Both the position numbers and the translations under genes were made by a program. This document shows, one piece after another, positions 37,299-45,491 of a stretch of 64,000 nt of DNA (position 1 is its first letter; every line of letters starts with the position of its first letter). The DNA lies in the NCBI GenBank assembly GCA_002898015.1, contig BDTM01000048.1, positions 1 to 64,000 of the forward strand, given 5' to 3'. The stretch is from a bacterium BMS3Bbin03 (GTDB lineage: Bacteria; Zhuqueibacterota; JdFR-76; BMS3Abin05). The notes beneath the pieces are model-generated. The model had not been told where the DNA came from, did not search any database, and saw nothing but the letters and a program-made list of their open reading frames with translations.

Positions 37299-39040
37299 AG
37301 AGTAAATCAGAAATGAATTTCAAATTATTGGCCCGTCAGGAAAAAGAAATCACGAAATCGCTCTGGAAAATAATTTCTTCAAACCTTCAGATTTACGCTT
37401 TGATGAATGCGGTCCTCGATCTGTTTCAGAACATCATTCCCTACAAAAGGGCAGCCATTTTCAGCCTGTTTCGTACAAAAGACGCCATCGAATATGAAGT
37501 GACGCGCGGTTATTCGAGAGAAGCGTACAATTTTTTGAAGGAGACCGTCGCCCCCAAAATTCAGAAGGAGTTGAAAGTACACAATTTTGAAACCATTATT
37601 TTGAACCGGAATCTGGTGACGATGAAAAGCACGACCATTCAGGCGGAGTCGATCCTGGTTGTGCCGCTGCTGCATTTGAATCATTTGATTGGCTTTTTGA
37701 TGATCGAGCTGGATCAGCCGGGGACGATTAATAAAAAGATGCTTGAATTCCTTGGATTTTTAGGCTTGCAACTGTCTGTTTCCATCGAAAATGCGAGGCT
37801 TTACCGGCAAATTCAGAGGGAATCGCTCGAAAAAAGTCTTCTTCTTGAAGTCACCAAAAAGATCAGCTCTTCGATTAAACTGAAAGAAGTCTTGAACTTG
37901 ATTATCGATTCTATCCGTCAAGTTGTGCCTTACGATGCGGCCGGAATATTTCTGACCGACAGAAACGGCGCCATCCATCCGGAAATCCTGAGAGGATATG
38001 ATGAAGAGGCGATCAAAAAGGCGTCCCTAAAGGTCGGGCGCGGCTTAATCGGGATTGTGGCTAAATCGGGCAAAGGAGTGCTTGTCAATGACGTTCGCAG
38101 GGATAAGCGGTATATTGTGGCCAATAAAAATACGCGTTCGGAAATGCTCGCGCCGCTTTACTGGAGGCGAAAAATAATCGGCGTTATTAATATTGAATCG
38201 GAGGAAAAAAATGCGTTTACGGAATCCGATTTCAATTTGCTGGAGGCGCTTGCCAGACACGCCGCCATTGCCATTGAAAATGCCAGATTGCACCAGAGAC
38301 TTTTAGAGCAGCAAAAATTCGAGCATGAGATACGTCTGGCCAGAGAAATCCAAAAAACGCTGCTGCCCAAACGCCTGCCCCGTGTGTTCGGCTATGAGTT
38401 TTCGGCAGTCAATCTGCCGTCGAGGCTGGTCAGCGGTGATTTTTATGATGTCATGCGCCTTAAAAAGGGCAACATCAGCATTTGTATCGGAGATGTTTCC
38501 GGAAAAGGCGCTCCGGCGGCGTTGATGATGGCATCTCTTTATTCCGCATTAAAAAGCAGAATCAACGAAAATTGGACGGTGAACCGACTTGTTTCCCGGT
38601 TAAATCAAATTCTGTACGACCATAACCTTCCGGGAAAATTCTCCACACTGTTTTTAGGCGAATTGAATCCGAAAGAAAAAGTCTTTGAATATTGTAATGC
38701 AGGCCACAATCCTCCGGTTTTAATTAAACAGACGGGTGACATAAAATTTTTGGAAACGGGGGGTACGGTTCTGGGATTTGTGAAAGCTCCGCCGTATAAA
38801 AGAGAAAAAATCCAGCTCGATGCCGGGGATTTGTTGTTTTTTTACACCGATGGACTGATTGAAGCCACGAATCAGAAAGGGAAGTTTTTTGATATGCATT
38901 TGCTTCTGGATATTCTCCGGGCCTGTCATCATCACAAAGCCTATGAAATCCGGAAATCGGTGCTTCGTGCAGTCTCGAATTTTACGCAAAAAGATTATCT
39001 GGATGATGATCTGACAATGATTGTCGTGAAAGTGCATTAA
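37295..39040 (+). CDS. Tandem GAF-SpoIIE (PP2C-type) phosphatase
   Basis: Two GAF domains; SGDFYDVMRLKKGNISICIGDVSGKGAPAALMMASLYSALKS, FYTDGLIEATN, YLDDDLTMIVVKV; alternative ATG at 37313. Confidence 0.93.
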   Translation: MKSKSEMNFKLLARQEKEITKSLWKIISSNLQIYALMNAVLDLFQNIIPYKRAAIFSLFRTKDAIEYEVTRGYSREAYNFLKETVAPKIQKELKVHNFETIILNRNLVTMKSTTIQAESILVVPLLHLNHLIGFLMIELDQPGTINKKMLEFLGFLGLQLSVSIENARLYRQIQRESLEKSLLLEVTKKISSSIKLKEVLNLIIDSIRQVVPYDAAGIFLTDRNGAIHPEILRGYDEEAIKKASLKVGRGLIGIVAKSGKGVLVNDVRRDKRYIVANKNTRSEMLAPLYWRRKIIGVINIESEEKNAFTESDFNLLEALARHAAIAIENARLHQRLLEQQKFEHEIRLAREIQKTLLPKRLPRVFGYEFSAVNLPSRLVSGDFYDVMRLKKGNISICIGDVSGKGAPAALMMASLYSALKSRINENWTVNRLVSRLNQILYDHNLPGKFSTLFLGELNPKEKVFEYCNAGHNPPVLIKQTGDIKFLETGGTVLGFVKAPPYKREKIQLDAGDLLFFYTDGLIEATNQKGKFFDMHLLLDILRACHHHKAYEIRKSVLRAVSNFTQKDYLDDDLTMIVVKVH

Positions 39041-39062
39041 TTCAGAATTGAGAGGAAATAGG

Positions 39063-39821
39063 ATGAAGGTACTCGAAGGAAAAAAAGCTCTGGTTACCGG
39101 GGGTTCACGGGGGATTGGCCGGGCAATTGCCGTCCGGTTGGCGGAAGCCGGCGCCGATGTGGCGATCAATTATCTTCGGCAGAACACGCGTGCGCTCGAA
39201 ACCGCGAAAATGATTGAAGAAACGGGAAGGCGTGCGCTGGTTTTGAAAGCTAATGTGGCGGAGCCCTCACAAGTAGACGGTATGTTCAAGATAATCCGGG
39301 CTGAATTCGGCAATTTGGATATTTTAGTGAGCAATGCGGCGTCCGGCGTTTTAAAACCGGCTCTGGAACTGACCATGCGTCATTGGCACTGGACGATGGA
39401 TATTAATGCCGCGACCCTTATTCCTCTGACACAGAATTTTTACCGGATTAAAAATCCGGATGCCACAGGCATTATTATTGCCGTTTCCAGTCTCGGAGCC
39501 GTCCGGGCGATTCCGAATTACACCGCCGTGGGGGCTTCCAAAGCGGCGCTTGAATCGATTGTCCGGCATCTTGCGGCCGAATTGGCGCCTAAAAATATTC
39601 GCATCAATGCCATTTCCGCCGGTGTTGTGGATACCGATGCTTTAAAACATTTTCCCAACCGGGAGGAATTATTGAGCGAATCTCTGAAAAGAACACCCGC
39701 CGGCAGACTCACGACGCCCAATGATGTGGCAGATGTCGCGATTTTTCTGTGTTCCGATCTGGCAAGTATGATTCACGGCCAGACGATTATTGTCGACGGC
39801 GGGCACTCGATTCTGGCTTGA
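39063..39821 (+). CDS. SDR family oxidoreductase, FabL-like enoyl-ACP reductase
   Basis: KKALVTGGSRGIGRAIAVRLAEAGADVAINY, LVSNAASGVLKPALELTMRHWHWTMDINA, YTAVGASKAALESIVRHLAAEL; AGAGGA SD before ATG 39063. Confidence 0.88.
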   Translation: MKVLEGKKALVTGGSRGIGRAIAVRLAEAGADVAINYLRQNTRALETAKMIEETGRRALVLKANVAEPSQVDGMFKIIRAEFGNLDILVSNAASGVLKPALELTMRHWHWTMDINAATLIPLTQNFYRIKNPDATGIIIAVSSLGAVRAIPNYTAVGASKAALESIVRHLAAELAPKNIRINAISAGVVDTDALKHFPNREELLSESLKRTPAGRLTTPNDVADVAIFLCSDLASMIHGQTIIVDGGHSILA

Positions 39822-39910
39822 CCGCGCAGGCGATCCGGCTGTTCCGGCTTTTTGAAAGACGGCTGCCCGTTATCCGCCCTTGTAAAAAGATTAAAGGCGG
39901 CAAAAGCCTA

Positions 39911-39939
39911 TTGACAAAAATCTTAAAATTCTCTATATT
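39911..39939 (+). promoter_or_regulatory. Putative sigma70-type promoter upstream of the acyl-CoA ligase operon
   Basis: TTGACA - 17 bp - TATATT at 39911-39939. Confidence 0.55.
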
Positions 39940-40009
39940 TTTGGGTGGTAGAATAACGTTTCACATTTGCAATTTATCCTCAAATTTGGTTAAGCGATAA
40001 GGAAGAGCG

Positions 40010-41560
40010 GTGGCGCGTTTATATGAATATCAGGGCAAGGAATTGCTCAAACAATTTAAAATTCCGGTTCCGGCGGGGAGAGTCGCTTCTTCCGCCGGGG
40101 AGGTTCGAGCGATTGCGGAAGAACTCGGCCGGTCCGTTGTTTTAAAGGCGCAGGTCTGGACGACCCGGAGGGCCTCGATGGGAGGGATTCAATTTGCGGA
40201 TTCGCCGGCGGAGGCCCATGAAAAAGCGAAAGATCTTTTCGGGCTTGTTGTCAAAGGGTTCAGAGTCGAAAAAGTGCTTGTTGAAGAAAAGCTCGCCATT
40301 AAACAGGAATTTTACACGGGAATTATTATTGACGACACCTCCAAAATGCCTTTGATTCTGTTTAGTTCTGTGGGCGGCACGGGAATAGAAGAGATCGCGA
40401 AAACTCATCCGGACAGGCTCGCCAGAATGTCCATTGACAGCCTGACCGGGCTGCGGGATTACCAGGCACGAAACCTGGTGCGCCGCACCGGACTGCACGG
40501 AAAATTGCAGTTTCAAATCGGCAGCGTGCTGGTGGGCCTGTGGCAGATAGCCAGAAAATATGATGCGCGGGCCGCCGAAATCAACCCGCTGGTGATGGTT
40601 AAAGACGGAACCGTTTATGCCGCAGATTGCAGACTGACCATTGACGATTACGCGGTGTATCGGCATCAGGAGCTCGGCATCGAAGTGGCCCGCGAATTTG
40701 ACCACCCGCCGACGGAATTGGAGAAAATCGCCTATAATATTGAAAAAAACGATTATCGCGGCACATTTTATTTTATTCAGTTAGAGCAGAATTTTAAGAA
40801 AGGGGATAATTACATTGGCTTTCATGGGGCCGGCGGCGGCGGTTCCATGATGTCGATGGATGCTGTGAATAAGCAGGGATTTAAAATTGCCAATTTTACG
40901 GACACCAGCGGGAACCCGCCGGCGTCAAAAGTCTATCGTGCCGCGAAAATTATTCTTTCGCAAAAAGGGATTGACGGCTATTTTGCGTCCGGTTCCGGAG
41001 TAGCCAGTCAGGAACAATTTCATTCCGCCCGGGGTCTTGTGAAAGCCTTTCGTGAAGAACAGATTTCCATTCCCGCCGTGATCCGCCTGGGGGGGAATGA
41101 AGAAGACCTGGCCGTTGAAATTCTGACAAAATACACCCGGGACTTGCCGGCGCCTGTGGAAGGGTATAAAAAAGATGATTCCGCGGATTATTGTGCCGGG
41201 AGACTCCGTACGCTTGTGGATCACTACCGGGAACCGGCAGTCAAACCGGAACCCCGGAAAAGACCGGGGGCGGAGAAGCCTTACACCTTTCAGACGCTCA
41301 CCGGGCGCGTCACATTCGATCACGCGAAATGTGAAAGTTGTGAATCGAAAATCTGTATTCAGGCTTGTCAGCCGGGAATTTTAAAATTGGACGGGGATGT
41401 GCCGGTTCTCGCCATAACCCGGGAGACTGCCGAAAAAGGAAAATGCATCGAGTGCCTGGCCTGTGAATTGGCCTGCGAGTTCGAAGGCGGCCGCGCCGCC
41501 TATATTGATTTGCCCATTCCGGGTCTGGAAGCAATACGATTCTTAAATCCGGAGGCTTAA
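40010..41560 (+). CDS. SucC-like ATP-grasp acyl-CoA synthetase beta subunit (succinyl-/citryl-CoA synthetase type) fused to C-terminal 2x[4Fe-4S] ferredoxin-like domain
   Basis: LYEYQGKELLKQFKIPVP…RAAEINPLVMVKDG…ANFTDTSGNPPASKVYRAAKIILS…VIRLGGNEEDLAVEIL; CESCESKICIQACQPG and CIECLACELACEF (CX2CX4CX3C + CX2CX2CX3C); GTG start. Confidence 0.85.
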   Translation: MARLYEYQGKELLKQFKIPVPAGRVASSAGEVRAIAEELGRSVVLKAQVWTTRRASMGGIQFADSPAEAHEKAKDLFGLVVKGFRVEKVLVEEKLAIKQEFYTGIIIDDTSKMPLILFSSVGGTGIEEIAKTHPDRLARMSIDSLTGLRDYQARNLVRRTGLHGKLQFQIGSVLVGLWQIARKYDARAAEINPLVMVKDGTVYAADCRLTIDDYAVYRHQELGIEVAREFDHPPTELEKIAYNIEKNDYRGTFYFIQLEQNFKKGDNYIGFHGAGGGGSMMSMDAVNKQGFKIANFTDTSGNPPASKVYRAAKIILSQKGIDGYFASGSGVASQEQFHSARGLVKAFREEQISIPAVIRLGGNEEDLAVEILTKYTRDLPAPVEGYKKDDSADYCAGRLRTLVDHYREPAVKPEPRKRPGAEKPYTFQTLTGRVTFDHAKCESCESKICIQACQPGILKLDGDVPVLAITRETAEKGKCIECLACELACEFEGGRAAYIDLPIPGLEAIRFLNPEA

Positions 41561-42471
41561 TGTCGATTTTGATCGATCGTTCAAAAAAGGTTCTTGTGCA
41601 GGGAATAACGGGGCGTGAGGGGCAGGTTCGAACCCAGTTGATGCTGGAATACGGCACGCGGGTGGTGGCGGGAGTGACGCCCGGAAAAGGCGGAATGGAG
41701 GTGCATGGGGTTCCGGTTTTCGACACGGTGGAAGAAGCGCGTGAAACCGTGGGCGTCATCGATGTGAGTGTGGTGTTTGTGCCGGCGCCCATTGTGAAAA
41801 ATTCTGCACTCGAAGCCCTTGAATCCGAGATTAAACTGCTCGTGCTGGTGCCTGACCGTGTGCCGATTTACGATGTGCTGGAAATCGTCCGTGCGGCAAA
41901 ATCGGCCGGTGCGGATTTTGTCGGGCCGAATACGCTGGGACTGCTGAGCCCGGGGAAGGCAGTGTTGGGCATGATGGGGGGGCGTGCGCGGGCAGCCCGG
42001 GAATGGTTCAAGCAGGGGCATGTGGGCGTCTCTTCGCGAAGCGGCGGTATTACGTCATCGATTGCCTATTATCTCTCCAAAAACGGCATTGGGCTGAGCA
42101 CCCTTGTGCATGTGGGCGGCGATCCCGTTGTGGGATTGACTCATCCCGAAATTATGAAGCGGTTCGAAGCGGATCCTGAGACGAAGGCGGTGGTCATGTT
42201 CGGTGAAATTGGCACCTCTCAGGAGGAACGGGTCGCCGACCTGATGGAGGCCAGCGAATTCACCAAGCCGCTGATTGCCTTCATCGGAGGGAAAGCGGCA
42301 AAAGAAGGCACCCGTTTTTCACACGCCGGAGCCATTATTGAGGGCGAGCGCGGCACGTACGAGGGGAAAGTCAGGCGTTTGAAGGCGGCAGGCGCCCATG
42401 TGGCCGAGGCATTTGATGACATCCCGGAGGTGACGAAAAAAGTGCTGAAGTCGATGGGTATCAATAATTAA
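41560..42471 (+). CDS. SucD-like acyl-CoA synthetase alpha subunit (succinyl-/citryl-CoA synthetase type)
   Basis: KKVLVQGITGREGQVRTQLMLEYGTRVVAGVTPGKGGMEVHGVPVFDTVEEA…VGPNTLGLLSPGKAVLGMM…RSGGITSSIAYYLSKNGIGLSTLVHVGGDPVVG…FSHAGAIIEGERGT. Confidence 0.9.
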   Translation: MSILIDRSKKVLVQGITGREGQVRTQLMLEYGTRVVAGVTPGKGGMEVHGVPVFDTVEEARETVGVIDVSVVFVPAPIVKNSALEALESEIKLLVLVPDRVPIYDVLEIVRAAKSAGADFVGPNTLGLLSPGKAVLGMMGGRARAAREWFKQGHVGVSSRSGGITSSIAYYLSKNGIGLSTLVHVGGDPVVGLTHPEIMKRFEADPETKAVVMFGEIGTSQEERVADLMEASEFTKPLIAFIGGKAAKEGTRFSHAGAIIEGERGTYEGKVRRLKAAGAHVAEAFDDIPEVTKKVLKSMGINN

Positions 42472-42483
42472 CGGAGATCAGGA

Positions 42484-43263
42484 ATGGACGATTTACACTG
42501 GAAAACAGCCATTACGGAGATAGCGCCCAATAAGATAAACGTGCGCGGTTACCCGGTTGATGAACTGATGGGTAAAATCTCTTTTTCACAGGCGGTGTAT
42601 CTGATTTTAAAAGGAGAACTTCCCCCAAAGAACGTCGGGAAACTTCTGGAAGCCATGCTGGTCTCGTCCATTGACCACGGGGCGACACCCCCCTCCACGC
42701 TGGCTGCCATTACGATTGCGTCGACGGGTGCGCCGCTGAATTCGGCTCTGGCAGGCGGCATTCTGGCGATTTCAAAATGGCACGGCGGTGCGATTGAAGA
42801 CTGCATGAAAATTCTGAGAGAAATAGACCATCTCTCTGATACTCAAGCTATTACGCCCGAAGAGGCGGCGGATCAATTGGTCAGGTCCTACCGGGACAAG
42901 AGGCTGAAGATTTCCGGGTACGGGCATCGGATTCACACCCGGGATCCAAGGAGTCAAAAGCTTTTTCAATTGGCCGGTGAGTTGAATATTTCCGGAAAAT
43001 ATGTGAAACTGGCGGGCGCCCTGGAAAAAGCCATTGAAAAAAGTCTGGGCAAAAAACTTCCGATTAATGTGGACGGTGCGATCGCCACCCTGCTGTGTGA
43101 ACTGGATTTTCCACCGGCACTGGCAAATGCATTTTTTATTATGGCGCGCGTGCCCGGAATGGTCGCCCATATTTACGAGGAACAGACGCGCCACAAACCC
43201 ATGCGCAAGATTCATCCCGCCGATCATGAGTATGACGGCCCCCGGGAGAGACATTTGAATTAA
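42484..43263 (+). CDS. Citryl-CoA lyase / citrate synthase-like protein (259 aa, stand-alone)
   Basis: SFSQAVYLILKGELP, SSIDHGATPPSTLAAITIASTGAPLNSALAGGILAISKWHGGAIED, ISGYGHRIHTRDPRSQKLF, INVDGAIATLLCELDFPPALANAFFIMARVPGMVAHIYEE. Confidence 0.85.
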   Translation: MDDLHWKTAITEIAPNKINVRGYPVDELMGKISFSQAVYLILKGELPPKNVGKLLEAMLVSSIDHGATPPSTLAAITIASTGAPLNSALAGGILAISKWHGGAIEDCMKILREIDHLSDTQAITPEEAADQLVRSYRDKRLKISGYGHRIHTRDPRSQKLFQLAGELNISGKYVKLAGALEKAIEKSLGKKLPINVDGAIATLLCELDFPPALANAFFIMARVPGMVAHIYEEQTRHKPMRKIHPADHEYDGPRERHLN

Positions 43264-43328
43264 ACCAAACGGATTTTCTGTTTATAAATATTGAAGATAC
43301 TTCATATAAACTCGGGAACACCAAAAAG

Positions 43329-43862
43329 ATGCGAGAAAAATTGTTGGACGTTATTCCGGAAATAAAAGAAATTAAGGATCAAGACCTGCGGAAAAGCGTT
43401 TTAGATGTATGGGATGAGGCTATGGCGCACAGAAACTGGACAATCGAGGCGCTTTTGTCCATTCCCTTTACGTTATTAAAGGAAAATGTAAAAATCACTT
43501 TTCTGGAACATGTGCGAACCGTCTGTCGAATGTGCCTGGCGATCGATGACGTGCTCACAGAGGCGTACGGTGCCCGGAAGACGCCTGTCAATCGAGATTA
43601 TTTGGCGGCGGGTGCCTTGATCGCGGATGTCGGGAAACTCTATGAATATGAAAAAAAGGACGGTAAAATTGTAAAGAGCCGGCACGGGAAGTATTTGCGC
43701 CATCCGTTTACGGGAGTGGCGCTCGGCTTTAAGCACAACTTGCCGGATGAAGTCCTGCACATTGCGGCGATGCATTCCAGAGAAGGGGACGGCTTTAAAC
43801 GTTCGCCGGAGGCGATTATTTTTCACCATTCGGATTTCATCGATTTTGACCTGATAGATTGA
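43329..43862 (+). CDS. HD-domain-like protein (degenerate HD motif)
   Basis: EHVRTVCRMCLAIDDVL, LAAGALIADVGKLYEYE (AD in place of HD), RHPFTGVALGFKHNLPDEVLHIAAMHSREGDG. Confidence 0.65.
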   Translation: MREKLLDVIPEIKEIKDQDLRKSVLDVWDEAMAHRNWTIEALLSIPFTLLKENVKITFLEHVRTVCRMCLAIDDVLTEAYGARKTPVNRDYLAAGALIADVGKLYEYEKKDGKIVKSRHGKYLRHPFTGVALGFKHNLPDEVLHIAAMHSREGDGFKRSPEAIIFHHSDFIDFDLID

Positions 43863-43877
43863 TTAAAGGAGATCTTA

Positions 43878-45005
43878 ATGGCAAAATATAAAATTGCGGT
43901 TCTGCCCGGAGACGGCGTCGGGAAAGATGTGACGGAGGCCGCCATGATCGTCCTGGATACCATTCAATTGGATGCCGAATACCGGTACGGCGACATCGGC
44001 TGGCAATTCTGGGTCAACGAGGGAAATCCGCTTCCGGAGCGCACGATTCAGCTTTTAAAAGAGACGGACGCCTGTCTGTTCGGCGCCATTACATCGAAGC
44101 CAACCGAAGAGGCGGAAAGGGAATTATCCCCCCGGCTCAAGGGAAAAGGGCTCGTTTATTCGAGTCCTATTGTCGGATTGCGGCAGATGTTTAATCTGCA
44201 CACAAACTTGCGCCCGTGTAAAGCCTACCCGGGCAATCCTTTGAATTATCGGGATGACATCGACCTGGTGGTCTTTCGGGAAAATACGGAGGATCTTTAT
44301 TCCGGGGTTGAATTTTATCCGGTGCCCGGAGCGGTCATGCACACGCTGCTTGAAAATCACCCCAAAATGGCCCGATTTAAAGATGTGCCCCCGGATAAAA
44401 TCGCCATTTCTTTGCGAATTGTGACGGAGAAAGCGGCGACGAACATCTCAAAACAGGCATTTGAATATGCCAAAACGCACGGTTACAAAACGGTGACGAT
44501 CGTTGAAAAACCGAATGTGGTGCGGGAAACGTCCGGATTAATGGTTCGCCGGGCGCGAAAAGTGGCGGAAGCCTACCGGGATGTGGAATTGTGGGAGGCC
44601 AATATCGATGCCATGACGATGTGGCTGGTGAAAAATCCGCAGAAGTACGATGTGTTGGTGGCTTCCAATCTTTTTGGCGACATCATTTCGGATCTTGCGG
44701 CACAATTGGTCGGCGGACTCGGTTTTGCCTGCAGCGGGAACATCGGCGATGCGTACGCCGTTTTTGAACCGACGCACGGTTCTGCGCCAAAGTATGCGGG
44801 ACAATACAAAGTGAATCCCACAGCCATGATTCTTTCGGTGAAAATGATGCTTGATTATTTGAATGAGACCGAAAAGGCCGATCGATTGGAACAGGCTGTG
44901 GCCGCGGTAATCAAAGAAGAAAAAGTCCGCACCTACGATATGGGCGGTACAAATACGACTCTGGAAATGGGGGAAGAAATTGCCGGACGGTATAAAAACT
45001 TGTAA
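43878..45005 (+). CDS. Isocitrate/isopropylmalate dehydrogenase family protein
   Basis: IAVLPGDGVGKDVTEAA, LHTNLRPCKAYPG, VVFRENTEDLYSGVEF, SNLFGDIISDLAAQLVGGLGFACSGNIGD, FEPTHGSAPKYAGQYKVNPTAMILSVKMMLDYL. Confidence 0.93.
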   Translation: MAKYKIAVLPGDGVGKDVTEAAMIVLDTIQLDAEYRYGDIGWQFWVNEGNPLPERTIQLLKETDACLFGAITSKPTEEAERELSPRLKGKGLVYSSPIVGLRQMFNLHTNLRPCKAYPGNPLNYRDDIDLVVFRENTEDLYSGVEFYPVPGAVMHTLLENHPKMARFKDVPPDKIAISLRIVTEKAATNISKQAFEYAKTHGYKTVTIVEKPNVVRETSGLMVRRARKVAEAYRDVELWEANIDAMTMWLVKNPQKYDVLVASNLFGDIISDLAAQLVGGLGFACSGNIGDAYAVFEPTHGSAPKYAGQYKVNPTAMILSVKMMLDYLNETEKADRLEQAVAAVIKEEKVRTYDMGGTNTTLEMGEEIAGRYKNL

Positions 45006-45063
45006 GTTCAGAAAATCGTCTGAACTTTTTTTCGTAAATCACCCAAATAGGGAAGGATAAACC

Positions 45064-45453
45064 ATGAGTGCCGAAAGCGAAATTCTGGCCATTGAACACA
45101 CAATGTCCGATGCATTCAATGCAGGAAAAATCGAAACTATTCTTGCACTTTTTGATGAAGAGCTTATCGGTTTTTCTTCAACGCAGCATGAAAGATTGGT
45201 GGGAATCAACGCACTGCGGGAGACCTTTCATTTTTATCTGAAAGAAGCGGACCATCTGGAATACCACATGATCAGCCCGATTATTAAAATTTTGGACGAA
45301 AAAGTGGCAATTGCCACCTTTTACTGGCTGGTGATTCTTATGAACGGCAAAACCAGACGGGAGATTCAGGGCCGCGGAACCCATGTGTTTCTGAAAAAAG
45401 AGGAAGGGTGGAAAATTATCCACGAGCATTTTTCCAGATCGTTCCATCAATAA
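45064..45453 (+). CDS. NTF2-like / DUF4440 (SnoaL-type) protein
   Basis: EILAIEHTMSDAFNAGKIETILALFDEELIGFSSTQHERLVGINALRETFHFYL…GRGTHVFLKKEEGWKIIHEHFSRS. Confidence 0.85.
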   Translation: MSAESEILAIEHTMSDAFNAGKIETILALFDEELIGFSSTQHERLVGINALRETFHFYLKEADHLEYHMISPIIKILDEKVAIATFYWLVILMNGKTRREIQGRGTHVFLKKEEGWKIIHEHFSRSFHQ

Positions 45454-45491
45454 TGATGAATGTAAATTCTTGAGCCGCCTGAGGAGATTTT

